DNA of 48,260 bases from the IMG/VR virus record IMGVR_UViG_3300047321_000126, positions 1-48,260 of that record. One strand, written 5' to 3'. A program made the position numbers and the translations under genes. Below, piece after piece: positions 7,059 to 15,494 of the stretch. The notes below the pieces were generated by a model. That model made no database searches, had not been told where the DNA came from, and saw only the letters and a list, made by a program, of their open reading frames with translations. The DNA is from a virus. Numbering within the stretch: position 1 is the first letter of the stretch; every line of letters begins with the position of its first letter.

Positions 7059-7796
7059 TCAGCCCCGTGAGCTGGGCTTTTGTGTCAGCTTGCGGAGCGA
7101 GGATAGCTTCCGCTCGATGGCTGCCAGCTCGACGTCAAGGGCGGCCCGTTGCCCGTCGGTCATGTGCCGCTTGATGACGTTCCGGTCCAGTTGTCCCAGG
7201 ATGTCCTTAGCCACCACAGCCAAGCGCAGATGGTCGGCCGTTGCTCGTACTGCCTTGCCGGCCTCTTCCCCTGTCGGTTCAGCCTTGCTCCGGCTTGGCT
7301 TCGGGGTGGACTCCTTGACGGCCGTCGACACCCTAGCGGCCTTGATGATCGACGAGTTCACCTTGCGGCTGTCCTGGAGCCGCTCCAGTGGCGACGTCGG
7401 CTGTAGGTCGTTCGCCTCCAACTCGCGCGGCGTCAGATGACGCCGGAGGAGGTTGCCGATATGCCACCGGACGGAGGCCTGCAGCGCGCTAGTGCTGTCG
7501 GATGGGATGCCCGCGCTTCGGTACATTTCCGCCACTACCTGACGGTATTCGTGGCTGGATCCACGCATGTCTTGGTGTTGGATACGCAGCGCAACGACGA
7601 CAACCGCAATGTTCCTGACGAGCGTGGTGGCTGCGCCTTGAATGCGGTGGTGTTCGCGTGCATACGCCGCACCACGGGCGACGAGTGCCGCCTCTCCCTC
7701 GTGCGCAAGGTCGTCCAGCTCCAGCGCGGGGAGGTCATCCACGCTGACGGGGACGGGGTCCCCTGATCTCTTCGTGGCGATCTCTCGGCTCATCAT
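7059..7796 (-). CDS. Actinophage early protein, possibly DNA-binding, unknown function
   Basis: 245 residues; ATG 7796 or 7793, with GAGAGG upstream. The middle has SALQASVRWHIGNLLRRHLTPRELEANDL (about 104-132), a segment reminiscent of proteins I have seen in Streptomyces phages with RYHIGN..LRERL repeats. Then a Ser/Lys-rich linker and a C-terminal basic helical region with DRNVIKRHMTDGQRAALDVEL. Overall basic and helical, fitting a DNA-binding role, but no named fold. It sits between the SprT-like protease and the Cas4-like nuclease. Confidence 0.6.
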   Translation of the reverse strand: MMSREIATKRSGDPVPVSVDDLPALELDDLAHEGEAALVARGAAYAREHHRIQGAATTLVRNIAVVVVALRIQHQDMRGSSHEYRQVVAEMYRSAGIPSDSTSALQASVRWHIGNLLRRHLTPRELEANDLQPTSPLERLQDSRKVNSSIIKAARVSTAVKESTPKPSRSKAEPTGEEAGKAVRATADHLRLAVVAKDILGQLDRNVIKRHMTDGQRAALDVELAAIERKLSSLRKLTQKPSSRG

Positions 7797-7883
7797 GACC
7801 TCTCAGCGTCGGCGTAGGCGCGCATAGAGTACCGCGAGGCACTGGCCTTCGCCAGAGACTACCCCGATGCAGTGCCCCGCATG

Positions 7884-8522
7884 TCACCGGGTTGCGTCAG
7901 GCGCCGCAAAATCCTTTCCGCATACGCCGCAGGTGATGGCACCCTTTGCGGCGACGGTCTGGGAAACCCGGATCTTCCGCGGCTCGACACACTTGCACTG
8001 AAGTGTCAGGCGGTCCGGAGTCCGCGTCCGGGTGGACTCTGGTAGCACGAGGTGCGGGAGGACTTGCGGGATGGCGGCTGCCAGGGTCTTCAGGTCCGTC
8101 GCATACCGCGTCCTGGAGTCGTCCGTCAGCTCCGGTGATCCGTAGCCACGACCGCTGGCGGCCGGCTGCCTGTCCGCTGGCCATTCGAGCCCCACCTCCA
8201 CAGCTGCCGCCAGGTAAGAGGCGTTGTGGTAGGTGCCCCGACGGCTAGTGTCCTGGACATTGCGCACCCAGCAGAGCACGTGAGCGGCCTCGTGGAGTAC
8301 GGCCTCCAGTACAGCGTCAGGCCCGTCGCGAAGGGTGTCCGCGGAGACGACGAGGCCCGTCACGACCTCCCCCTCCCGCGTCCACCGTTCCGGGCCGTGT
8401 TTGGACGGCGATGGTGTCGGTACGACAGACATCCTCATAGGTGGCAGATCGGTGTGGGTGGACCGTAGATGTTCCCACAGGGCGTCCAGCGCCTGCAGGA
8501 ACGGTCCGGGTGAGGTCGGCAT
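7884..8522 (-). CDS. SprT-like zinc metalloprotease
   Basis: 212 residues from ATG 8522. HEAAH (about 77-81) gives the zinc site and YHNASY (His about 99) the likely third ligand. The C-terminus has CKC and CGVC pairs, a zinc ribbon as in SprT/Spartan proteins, which cut proteins crosslinked to DNA. An upstream ATG (8543) lies inside the promoter, so I reject it. With -10 GTACAT ending eight bases before ATG 8522, the mRNA is probably leaderless. Role during phage DNA replication or takeover is inference. Confidence 0.75.
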   Translation of the reverse strand: MPTSPGPFLQALDALWEHLRSTHTDLPPMRMSVVPTPSPSKHGPERWTREGEVVTGLVVSADTLRDGPDAVLEAVLHEAAHVLCWVRNVQDTSRRGTYHNASYLAAAVEVGLEWPADRQPAASGRGYGSPELTDDSRTRYATDLKTLAAAIPQVLPHLVLPESTRTRTPDRLTLQCKCVEPRKIRVSQTVAAKGAITCGVCGKDFAAPDATR

Positions 8523-8530
8523 GTCGGGGA

Positions 8531-8560
8531 ATGTACCTTGCATGTGTCGGTCGACACAAC
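8531..8560 (-). promoter_or_regulatory. Operator-promoter, TTGTGT-N17-GTACAT
   Basis: -35 TTGTGT (8559-8554) lies within TTGTGTCGACCGACACA, a palindrome related to the 20 bp operator at 42562, 43412 and 45751; -10 GTACAT (8536-8531). Probable leaderless start for the SprT gene. Confidence 0.65.
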
Positions 8561-8574
8561 GGTGCGTGTAGCCG

Positions 8575-8594
8575 TCCGTGAGTCGACTCGCGGA
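8575..8594. repeat. Dispersed palindrome, copy 3
   Basis: TCCGTGAGTCGACTCGCGGA, intergenic, 15 bp upstream of the -35 at 8559. Confidence 0.8.
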
Positions 8595-8617
8595 GGTTGT
8601 GCAGACCTCTGAAACGC

Positions 8618-8660
8618 AAAAAGGCCCCCCACCTGCCTGTTACGGCGGGTAGAGGGCCTT
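8618..8660 (-). terminator. Hairpin terminator with U-tract
   Basis: AAGGCCC / GGGCCTT arms, with TTTTT following on the minus strand. Ends the membrane-protein transcript (stop 8699). Confidence 0.75.
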
Positions 8661-8698
8661 GTCTGGGAGGCAAAGTTTTACCGGGAGCTAAGGCTGTC

Positions 8699-8947
8699 TT
8701 AAGCCTTGTCGTCCGGCGTCACCTTCTTGCGGGTGCTCTCGCCCACGAGGATCGGCAGCGCCACAGCGCCGACGAATCCCACGCGGTCTGCAACGCCCGT
8801 AGTGATCGACGGTACGAGGAACGCCAGCGCCAGAGCCGCCGACGTCAGAGCCGCCCGGAGCCGCACGGGCTCAGTGGCCGCGAAAACCTGCAGCGCGACG
8901 TAGGCGCGGAGTACGAGGTTGTTCAGGTAGTCCAGGATCTTCCGCAT
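8699..8947 (-). CDS. Small membrane protein, holin candidate
   Basis: 82 residues from ATG 8947. Two hydrophobic helices (about 30-49, RAALTSAALALAFLVPSITT, and 54-69, DRVGFVGAVALPILVG) and a charged C-terminus ESTRKKVTPDDKA, the build of many actinophage holins. Last gene before a strong terminator. The endolysin is about 3.4 kb upstream in the same direction, so a holin role is plausible; the membrane protein at 11987-12316 is a competing candidate. Confidence 0.6.
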   Translation of the reverse strand: MRKILDYLNNLVLRAYVALQVFAATEPVRLRAALTSAALALAFLVPSITTGVADRVGFVGAVALPILVGESTRKKVTPDDKA

Positions 8948-8966
8948 GAATGCCTTTCGGTTGTCG

Positions 8967-9206
8967 TTACGCGACGTCAGGTTCTTGGCGCCACGGGTAG
9001 TCCTCGTAACGCAGGTACCTGCATGCCGCCCGGAGTGCGCTGTCCCAGCTGTCGAAGTGGCCCCGAGGCCACCCGCCGATCTCGATGTACCAGAACGGCG
9101 GCACGTCCTCGTCAGGCTCTCCAGGACCGCCAATGATCCGCCAGCCGACGGCCTTCCGGACCTTCGGCTTTTGTGGCCAGCAGCAGCCGCAGTCGGCCCA
9201 CTCCAT
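8967..9206 (-). CDS. Small phage protein, unknown function
   Basis: 79 residues, TGATG coupling to the dNMP kinase stop. Begins MEWADCGCCW, a Cys cluster. The rest is Trp/Tyr-rich (PPFWYIEIGGWPRGHFDSWDSALRAACRYLR) and could be a small alpha/beta domain. Not recognised. Confidence 0.6.
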   Translation of the reverse strand: MEWADCGCCWPQKPKVRKAVGWRIIGGPGEPDEDVPPFWYIEIGGWPRGHFDSWDSALRAACRYLRYEDYPWRQEPDVA

Positions 9207-9793
9207 CAGGAGAGCGCCCGTGCGTAGTGCCGACGGGACTCGCGGTTGTAGATGAGATCCGCGACGGCGGACATCTCTTGCTGCAGGTCGTAAACCTCTC
9301 CGGAGTTATAGATCAGGTAGTCCGCGTCTTCCGCCGTTAGGGAGTTGTCGGATACGTGGTTGAATCGCGGCACGTCCTGGCGGTCGATGTGGACGAGATG
9401 GAAGCCGGCGCCACGGAGGGACTCCGCCTCGTTGGGGTACCTGACGTCAGTCACGACGACGGGGACACCGGACTCGTTGGCTTCCGCAGCCTTCTTCATT
9501 GCCGGCCGTACCCAGATGTCGGGGTCCACCTCCCGCGCTCCGTGACCAAGACGCTGAAGGAACGGGCGCGCTTCCGGGCACTCGTCCTTCGCCCGTTCCC
9601 ATCCCATCTCCGCCACGATGTCGGAGAGCCGTACCTCCTTGCCGACGAAATCGACGATCGGATTTAGTTCGAGCGCCATCTCCTTTACCGTGTCGCAGAA
9701 CGCGACCCGCCGGTATCCGCGGTTGTCGACGAGCCACGCGCCGGCCGTGTCCTTGCCGACGCGGGCCCGCCCGATGATGCCGATGTTCCCCAT
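9206..9793 (-). CDS. Deoxynucleoside monophosphate kinase (P-loop)
   Basis: 195 residues from ATG 9793 (GGAG just upstream; ATG 9802 is an alternative). N-terminal P-loop GRARVGKDT (8-16) after MGNIGII, the GxxxxGKD(T) form seen in phage dNMP kinases of the T4 gp1 type. VVVTDVRYPNEAESLRGAG is the characteristic second motif of that family. It would phosphorylate dNMPs to dNDPs to feed phage replication. Own promoter P3 at 9824. Confidence 0.8.
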   Translation of the reverse strand: MGNIGIIGRARVGKDTAGAWLVDNRGYRRVAFCDTVKEMALELNPIVDFVGKEVRLSDIVAEMGWERAKDECPEARPFLQRLGHGAREVDPDIWVRPAMKKAAEANESGVPVVVTDVRYPNEAESLRGAGFHLVHIDRQDVPRFNHVSDNSLTAEDADYLIYNSGEVYDLQQEMSAVADLIYNRESRRHYARALS

Positions 9794-9823
9794 GCACTCC
9801 ATCCCCTCACTCGGTGTACCTGA

Positions 9824-9857
9824 GTTATGGGGTGGAGGATCGAAAATGTGACGGTCG
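9824..9857 (-). promoter_or_regulatory. Phage promoter P3 (GTCACA-N17-CATAAC)
   Basis: -35 GTCACA (9852-9847), 17 bp, -10 CATAAC (9829-9824). It lies just beyond the stop of the tail-fibre gene and 31 bp before the dNMP kinase, so it separates late from early transcription. Confidence 0.75.
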
Positions 9858-9869
9858 ACCGGGCAATTT

Positions 9870-11990
9870 TTACAGCGGCAGAATCGGTGCCAGTGCTCGC
9901 ACCATCCACCGGCCGAGCATCGCGTGACCGGCGTCCGTGGGGTGGACGTTGTCAGCTCCAACGACGGTAGCCACGTTGCCCGACGTCACGAGTGGCGCTT
10001 GAGTGCTCACGACGGCGCCAGTACCGCCCAACGTGTTGCCCGTGACGAGGGAGATGAACGGCAGGCCGGCCGCCAGTGCAGCAGCCGCAAGGGTGTTGTC
10101 CGTCGTCACGAGCGACCCCGCGGGTGTAGCAGTAGGCACCCACGGACCGACCACGATGATCTGTGTGTTCGGTAGTGCTGCCTTCGCTGCTGCGTAGAGG
10201 GACGCCGCAGCCGAGGCGATGGCCGTCTGGCTCCCGGTGTTGTCGTTGTATCCGCCCTTGATGACCAGGACGTCCGGCGGGTACGCGACGATGTCCGACG
10301 TCAGCCGGTCGCCGAACGTCTGGAACGATCCGGGAGTGATGTACCCGGTGCCCCCTCGTGCCTGGTCCCAGACGTCAGTAACACCGAGCATGCGTGCCGC
10401 CCGGTAGAGCCACGTTCCGACGCCCTGGCCCGAGTTCTGCGCGCTTCCGTCGGTGATGGAGTCTCCCAGCACCATGAGACGTCCACGGACCGTCACAGGT
10501 CGCCACAGCTGGAAGCTAGGGCCGATGTAGATTCCGCCGAACGGGACCGTGAAGAGGTCGAGGCGGATCCTGCGTGGAGCCGACGATCCGAAAGCGACCT
10601 TCAGCATGTGCCCGGACCCGATGGTGGTGCCACCAAGGCTGACGGGGGTGGCCGTCACCGGCCGGCCGTCGATGCTCAGTTTGTACATGGACGTCGCAGC
10701 GATGTACTTGAAGCGCATCTCGAAGGCATCGGCATCCGTGGTGAACTCCAGCGCCCACGCGCTCTGTCCGCTGGAGTACAGGTGCGGCGTCTTCGACGTC
10801 GGCAGGGCGTAGGACGTGTCCGGCGCCACGGTGCCGATAGCGAAGTCGGACGCCCCGCACCACAGGAAGTCGCCGCGGACGTCAGTACCCGCGAGCGTGA
10901 CCAGCGGAGGCGCGTACTTGACGGCGCTCGCGATGGTGCTCGTAGTCGTCTGCGTGGTGCTGATCGTCGGTGCGGCACCGGAGTACAGCGGGTCAGTCAT
11001 CCCCGGATCCGGGATGCCGCCACGACGGATGCTGTAGCGGGCACTGGCCGCGAGCGCGCCTTCATTGGCCGTCACCCTGCCCGCCAGTGTCGTCAGATCC
11101 GTGGCCGTCGCCGCTCCGATGGACGCGGGAGAGACAGCGTCCACACCGCCTGCCGCGTGGCTTGTTGCGTGGTAGGTCGGGTTTCGGTCGTCGGTCAGCC
11201 GGCTGTCACCGTTGCCGACATAGGCGGCGTCTGCGCGCGTCACCTCCGCCGCGAGCGCGTTGATCCGTGCGGTCGCCTCCGACACAACGGCGGCGTCACG
11301 TGCGCTCGCCTCCGTCGCAACGGCACTGTCGGTGTACGTGGCTGCGCTGGCAACAGCTGCAGTCTGCGCGGCCGAAGCTGCGCCGGCGGGGTCCGCCCCC
11401 ACGTCTGCGGCGTCCAGCTCAACCGTGCCCGTCTGGCCGTTGACGGAGGCAATGACGCCGCCTCCGCCGCCACCGATCGAGTAGCCAGTGGGCCAGCTGG
11501 ACGCCTTCGGTCCGTAGATCTTCCACGCCACGGTGTCGATGTAGAAGTCCCCGGCAGCACCTACGCCCGCCGTCGGCGCCACGGTGCCGTTCAGGATCGT
11601 CCGTCCGGACGGGCCGGTTGGCCCGGTCACAAGGACGTAGTCACCGTCTGCGGGGTTAGCCGGGGCGATGTCCGCCAGGTCGACGACGGGTACGGCCTGC
11701 GGGAGGACGATGGAGTACGTTCGCGGCTGGAAGCCGGTCAGCGTCTCCGTCACGTTGTAGGCCCACCCGGTGGGCTGCATCGCGGTGTTGTCCGTCGCCA
11801 CGAGCGTGACGGAGAAGGCACCCTGTGCGTTCAGGGTGGCGGTAACGGCGCCGGCGGTGATGGTGTCCGCGCCCGACAGGGTGATGAGCGCGGGCGCTGC
11901 AATGGTGACGCTGCCCGTCAGGGCTGTGCCGTCAGGATGGATATAGCGACCGGTCAGCGTGACTGTAGCGATTCCTGCGGGCATGGTCAT
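9870..11990 (-). CDS. Tail fibre with C-terminal SGNH/GDSL esterase domain
   Basis: 706 residues from ATG 11990 (ATGA overlap with the holin candidate). N-terminal beta-rich region (1-110), a short GPTGPSGR collagen-like patch (about 123-130), glycine-rich turn, Ala-rich helical stalk (about 200-280), a lectin-like beta region, then an SGNH hydrolase: block I GDSITDG (S511), GGTGY, GGYNDN (N582) and DNVHPTDAGH (D680, H683). Likely deacetylates or de-esterifies cell-surface glycans during adsorption. Confidence 0.85.
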   Translation of the reverse strand: MTMPAGIATVTLTGRYIHPDGTALTGSVTIAAPALITLSGADTITAGAVTATLNAQGAFSVTLVATDNTAMQPTGWAYNVTETLTGFQPRTYSIVLPQAVPVVDLADIAPANPADGDYVLVTGPTGPSGRTILNGTVAPTAGVGAAGDFYIDTVAWKIYGPKASSWPTGYSIGGGGGGVIASVNGQTGTVELDAADVGADPAGAASAAQTAAVASAATYTDSAVATEASARDAAVVSEATARINALAAEVTRADAAYVGNGDSRLTDDRNPTYHATSHAAGGVDAVSPASIGAATATDLTTLAGRVTANEGALAASARYSIRRGGIPDPGMTDPLYSGAAPTISTTQTTTSTIASAVKYAPPLVTLAGTDVRGDFLWCGASDFAIGTVAPDTSYALPTSKTPHLYSSGQSAWALEFTTDADAFEMRFKYIAATSMYKLSIDGRPVTATPVSLGGTTIGSGHMLKVAFGSSAPRRIRLDLFTVPFGGIYIGPSFQLWRPVTVRGRLMVLGDSITDGSAQNSGQGVGTWLYRAARMLGVTDVWDQARGGTGYITPGSFQTFGDRLTSDIVAYPPDVLVIKGGYNDNTGSQTAIASAAASLYAAAKAALPNTQIIVVGPWVPTATPAGSLVTTDNTLAAAALAAGLPFISLVTGNTLGGTGAVVSTQAPLVTSGNVATVVGADNVHPTDAGHAMLGRWMVRALAPILPL

Positions 11991-12316
11991 GCGCCGTCAC
12001 CTCCGGTGCGGGGTCGTCCAATGATCATGTGTTCCGCGTCGTGGCCGGCCTGCCACTCGCGGACGCGTGTAATGCCTTCGCGAACGTCGTCAACGTCGTC
12101 GCGCAGGTCGTCAATGCGGGCGTTAAAGCGCGCCTCCAGGCGCGTTCCTACGGCGTTCAAGGCGTCAAGGGTTACGGCGCGGGTCTCTTCTCCCTGCGCC
12201 TGGACTGCGCCACGAGTGCGACGCTGACCAGCCAGGAGAGGGGGAATGGCAGCCACCACAGCAGCGCCGATGACGGCAACTGCTGCGATGACTGCGACGA
12301 GGATTTCAGGGCTCAC
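11987..12316 (-). CDS. Membrane-anchored coiled-coil protein, holin candidate
   Basis: 109 residues from GTG 12316. One strong N-terminal membrane helix (about 4-29, EILVAVIAAVAVIGAAVVAA) followed by a coiled coil (FNARIDDLRDDVDDVREGITRV). Lies directly after the endolysin, where phages usually place a holin or other lysis-membrane protein. A single-helix, coiled-coil build fits a class III holin or an anti-holin. Confidence 0.65.
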   Translation of the reverse strand: MSPEILVAVIAAVAVIGAAVVAAIPPLLAGQRRTRGAVQAQGEETRAVTLDALNAVGTRLEARFNARIDDLRDDVDDVREGITRVREWQAGHDAEHMIIGRPRTGGDGA

Positions 12317-12319
12317 GGG

Positions 12320-13387
12320 TCACGCCTTGACCTTGAAGCCGCGCTTCGCGCCCAGCTTCTCCAGCGACGTCTTGCCGGGGATACCGTCGGCCGCGGAGCC
12401 CGTGTAGCCGCACTTCTTCTGCCACGCCTTGTAGGCCGCGATGGTGGTGGAGCCGAAGCTCCCGTCACCCGCGTAGGCAGCCGCGAGCAGCCCCTCCGCC
12501 TTCAGGGCTGTTTCGACAATGCGGACGTCAGCCGCGTGCGTGGTGCCGCCCTGCTTCAGGCCCGGGTCACGGCGGGACGCGGCGATCAGGTTGGAGAGGT
12601 CAACCGTTGGTGCCGCAGGCTTAGGCGCCGACGAGGTGGCCGCCTTCAGCTTCAGCACCTGGCCGACCTTGATCGTGTATGGCGACTTGATCCCGTTCAG
12701 GCTCGCGATCGTCTCCCACTTGATGCCCGTCTTCGTCCCGATGCCGGAGAGAGTGTCGCCGCTCTTCACGGTGTAGGTGCTCGTCGACGGGGTGGCAGGC
12801 TTGGCCGGCTCCGGGCTGCCCTTCGGGGCTGCCTTGAAGAGTCCGGACGTCGAGATCGCACCTGGATCCCAGTGATCGTTCCCCGGGACGTTGCAGTGAC
12901 CGTAGTGGCCCCCCTTCGTCGCCCACGTGGTTCGGCTGCGCTTGCATGCGGACGACTTCGCGGCCGGCGTCCCCATGGGGAAGGTGTCCGGGACACCCCA
13001 TGAGCGGATCGCGCGCATGAGTGCCTTGAAGTTGGGCCCCGGCTTCCAATAGCCGGTGAACGGCGCCGATGCGCGGGCCAGGACTTCGATCTGGATGCAG
13101 ACTCGTCCGGTCCTGTTCGTCCTCGTCGCGCCGTCGTTCTTCAGCGCGCGAGCGGACTGATTGAGTGGCCCGTACTGCCCCAGCCGGTCGGTGGTGGGGT
13201 CGTAGAGGATGTGCGGCTCCGCGCCGATGTTGATCAGGTAGGAGCCGACGTTCTTGAAGCTGGCGTCTCCGTGGCCGCTCTCCGTGGTGTGCCAGACGAC
13301 ACGACCGGGCGCGGAAGGCGAGTCCATCGCGCCTCCGATGCTGCCGTCTCCCAGACGCTCCGCTTCCTTGATCCAGATTTCACCCAT
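12320..13387 (-). CDS. Endolysin: N-acetylmuramoyl-L-alanine amidase with LysM and peptidoglycan-binding domains
   Basis: 355 residues from ATG 13387 (GGAGGGG upstream). Amidase_2-type domain at about 1-185: H33 in VVWHTTES, H164 and H172 in YGHCNVPGNDHWDPG, the usual zinc ligands. A LysM repeat follows (about 203-248, TYTVKSGDTLSGIG ... VGQVLKLK), then a PG_binding_1-like region (about 275-350, GDGSFGSTTIAAYKAWQKKCG). Cleaves the amide between muramic acid and the stem peptide at lysis. No signal peptide, so it needs a holin. Confidence 0.9.
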   Translation of the reverse strand: MGEIWIKEAERLGDGSIGGAMDSPSAPGRVVWHTTESGHGDASFKNVGSYLINIGAEPHILYDPTTDRLGQYGPLNQSARALKNDGATRTNRTGRVCIQIEVLARASAPFTGYWKPGPNFKALMRAIRSWGVPDTFPMGTPAAKSSACKRSRTTWATKGGHYGHCNVPGNDHWDPGAISTSGLFKAAPKGSPEPAKPATPSTSTYTVKSGDTLSGIGTKTGIKWETIASLNGIKSPYTIKVGQVLKLKAATSSAPKPAAPTVDLSNLIAASRRDPGLKQGGTTHAADVRIVETALKAEGLLAAAYAGDGSFGSTTIAAYKAWQKKCGYTGSAADGIPGKTSLEKLGAKRGFKVKA

Positions 13388-13410
13388 CGGTGATCCCCTC
13401 CCGGGCATAG

Positions 13411-13435
13411 AAAAAGCCCCGACGTCTGGCGGGGC
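13411..13435 (-). terminator. Intrinsic terminator with T5 tract
   Basis: GCCCCG / CGGGGC arms followed by TTTTT on the minus strand, after the stop at 13457; separates tail genes from the lysis cassette. Confidence 0.8.
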
Positions 13436-13456
13436 GTGAATGTCTTGCGGTGTGCG

Positions 13457-14086
13457 TCAGTCGCCGGCGGGGCTGAACTGGATTCCGTCTAGCGCGACCC
13501 ACGAAGGGTCGGCGATCGTCCCCTGGCCTCCACCTGCCTCGCAGAAGTAGATGAGGTCCCCGTTCGACATGACCTGAACGCGAGCGGTCATTTTGCTGAG
13601 GCCATCGGACGTGGACCGGGTGGTGGCCACGAGGAAGATTCGGCTGGCTGCCGGAGCAACGGCGACGGGGATCGAGCTGAACTTCACCAAATCGCCGCCG
13701 TCAACGAGCTTCCCGCTGTTCGCCTTGAAGCGTCCGCGAAGCTCAATTCCGCCACCCGCTTTCCTTCTCCACCCGGGCGAACCGCCCTGCGCGGAATGGC
13801 TGTTCACAAACGTCAGTGGCTGCCACGGACCGTCAGACAACAGCAGCCACGTTCCGTCAGCCTGACGCCCCTCCCACCTGTTCTCAGCGATCAGGTAGGT
13901 AATCATCCCGGGAACGGGCTGAATGGATCCGGTGAACGCTGCGGAACGTGCGTTGGCACTGGCGAAACGCATCACGGTAAGCGGTACAACGCCGTTCAGC
14001 ATCGTCGCCATAGCCGTTTCGATGTTAGGGACGTCGCTCAACACCGGGTACTGAACGCCCTGTGCGTACTGATCTGTTTTGGGCAC
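13457..14086 (-). CDS. Tail-associated protein, unknown function
   Basis: 209 residues from GTG 14086. N-terminal MPKTDQYAQGVQYPVLSDVPNIETAMATMLNGVVP is the kind of helical start seen in many phage baseplate and fibre proteins; the C-terminal two thirds is beta-rich. Its position between tail genes and lysis genes suggests a minor tail or receptor-binding component. Confidence 0.6.
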   Translation of the reverse strand: MPKTDQYAQGVQYPVLSDVPNIETAMATMLNGVVPLTVMRFASANARSAAFTGSIQPVPGMITYLIAENRWEGRQADGTWLLLSDGPWQPLTFVNSHSAQGGSPGWRRKAGGGIELRGRFKANSGKLVDGGDLVKFSSIPVAVAPAASRIFLVATTRSTSDGLSKMTARVQVMSNGDLIYFCEAGGGQGTIADPSWVALDGIQFSPAGD

Positions 14087-14126
14087 GTCGAAATAGCCTC
14101 TCTCGGTTCGTCGAAAGTCGTGGGGG

Positions 14127-14387
14127 TCAGGAGGTAGCTAGCGCGCCTTCGACAATCCAATTGCCGTCAGCGTTACGCGAAACCTTCACGGTCTCCCCGA
14201 CAGTCGGGGCGGAATAGGACTTCAGCCGTCGGACGCTTGCGACGGGTCCGCGGGCGGTGCTGATATCGATCGTGCCGTCCGTGTGCGTCGCCGTGACGGT
14301 GGCCAGGCACCAGGAGGCACCCCGCTGCTCCACGGCGCGCTCAGCGGCCCTCTGGACGGCCTCCGCGAGCATCTTCGACAAGGTCAT
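14127..14387 (-). CDS. Small OB/beta-barrel tail protein
   Basis: 86 residues, ATGA overlap with the upstream minor tail gene. After an N-terminal helix, the pattern CLATVTATHTDGTIDISTARGPVASVRRL ... PTVGETVKVSRNADGNWIVEG matches small OB-like domains in actinophage tail clusters. Probably a tail-tip accessory. Confidence 0.6.
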   Translation of the reverse strand: MTLSKMLAEAVQRAAERAVEQRGASWCLATVTATHTDGTIDISTARGPVASVRRLKSYSAPTVGETVKVSRNADGNWIVEGALATS

Positions 14388-15493
14388 GCGGTGTCCTCCT
14401 TCCCGCTCCGCAGGTTCACGCTGAAGGAGCCCTCTGCCGTCAACGGGATCGTGGCGGACTGGAGTAGATACCTTTCCGCCCGTCCGGAGTGGACAATACG
14501 AAGGACGTCATTGCCTTCCACGGCGGGATTGGGAGAAGAGGCGATCGACGTCGTAACGTTCGGCGCAATGGCGTCGAAGAGGGCGTAATCCGCGGCTGAC
14601 TGGCAAGCGGCTACGCTTATCCAGAGCGCCGACGAGATGGACTTAGTCACCTTGCCGAACGGTCCGCCCCAAAACGTCGGGCTCGTCGGGTCGGTGTCCT
14701 TAGCGATCGCGGAAACGGGAGCGTTGTTGCCGGCTGAGTTTTCGCCAGACGCCACCACCGCGTTGCAAACGGCGGTGCGCGACATCGCTCGCGCCGATGA
14801 CATGAGCGTTCCGCCTTCTCCCTCCGCGATGTCCCACGCAACGGGAGCGGTCAGGACATCGGGCAGATCCGTTATGACGAAACGGTTTTGAGCATCGACG
14901 TAGATTTCCGCTTGCATCGCCAGGGCGATTTGAGTAACGGCGTCCCATCGGTCTGCGCCGGCGTCCCAAACGGTCACAGCGCACGTTGGGTTGCGTGTTC
15001 CCGACGTCAGGTTGACGATCGTTGCGTCAGGCAGTGTCTGCCGGATGAGAGCGGTAATCGCGTCGACGCATCCACCGTATCCGCGCGTAGTGGCGGGTAC
15101 TTGGAACTTGTCGTCGATGATCGCGCATTCCATACTCTTGCCCGTCAAAGTGACCGGGCCTAGATGCACGTCGCCGGCTGGCTCGTCGATACGGAAGGTT
15201 CCGAGTGGAACCATTTCCGTGGAGCCGTCGGTGAACCGGATTCCGCGGCTAACCACGAGCTGCTGCCCGTATGCCGCCAGCGGCGACGTCACGTCCCACG
15301 GAAGATACTTAGGGTCGCTCACGGTGAGAGATAGCGTCCGCCTCGTCTTGCTCCCCCGGTCCACCGTGACCGACCCGTCCGCAATGGGAAGGTCGGGCAC
15401 GGTGACAAGGCCGGCGTAGTAGGCGTCCACCCGAACGGAGATCGAGTGCGACGTGCGCAGGGCTTCCAGGAAGCGCGCGCTTACGGGGTACAC
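14384..15493 (-). CDS. Minor tail protein, DUF5047-like
   Basis: 369 residues from GTG 15493. Begins with SARFLEALRTSHSISVRVDAYY, continues with a strand-rich region containing DRGSKTRRTLSLTVSDP, GTFRIDEP and LTGKSMECAIIDDKF, and ends as a tail-hub-like fold. I recall this organisation from actinophage minor tail proteins annotated as DUF5047. Probably part of the tail tip, next to the large upstream beta-sandwich protein. Confidence 0.7.
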   Translation of the reverse strand: MYPVSARFLEALRTSHSISVRVDAYYAGLVTVPDLPIADGSVTVDRGSKTRRTLSLTVSDPKYLPWDVTSPLAAYGQQLVVSRGIRFTDGSTEMVPLGTFRIDEPAGDVHLGPVTLTGKSMECAIIDDKFQVPATTRGYGGCVDAITALIRQTLPDATIVNLTSGTRNPTCAVTVWDAGADRWDAVTQIALAMQAEIYVDAQNRFVITDLPDVLTAPVAWDIAEGEGGTLMSSARAMSRTAVCNAVVASGENSAGNNAPVSAIAKDTDPTSPTFWGGPFGKVTKSISSALWISVAACQSAADYALFDAIAPNVTTSIASSPNPAVEGNDVLRIVHSGRAERYLLQSATIPLTAEGSFSVNLRSGKEDTA

Positions 15494-15494
15494 A

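Noticed and set aside
8523-8543. ATG 8543 as start of the SprT-like gene
   Set aside because: Lies inside the promoter spacer with no ribosome site; ATG 8522 fits the predicted transcript start.
10608-12227. 539-residue plus-strand ORF opposite the tail fibre
   Set aside because: Arg/Gly-rich antisense shadow of a well-supported minus-strand gene, common in high-GC DNA.
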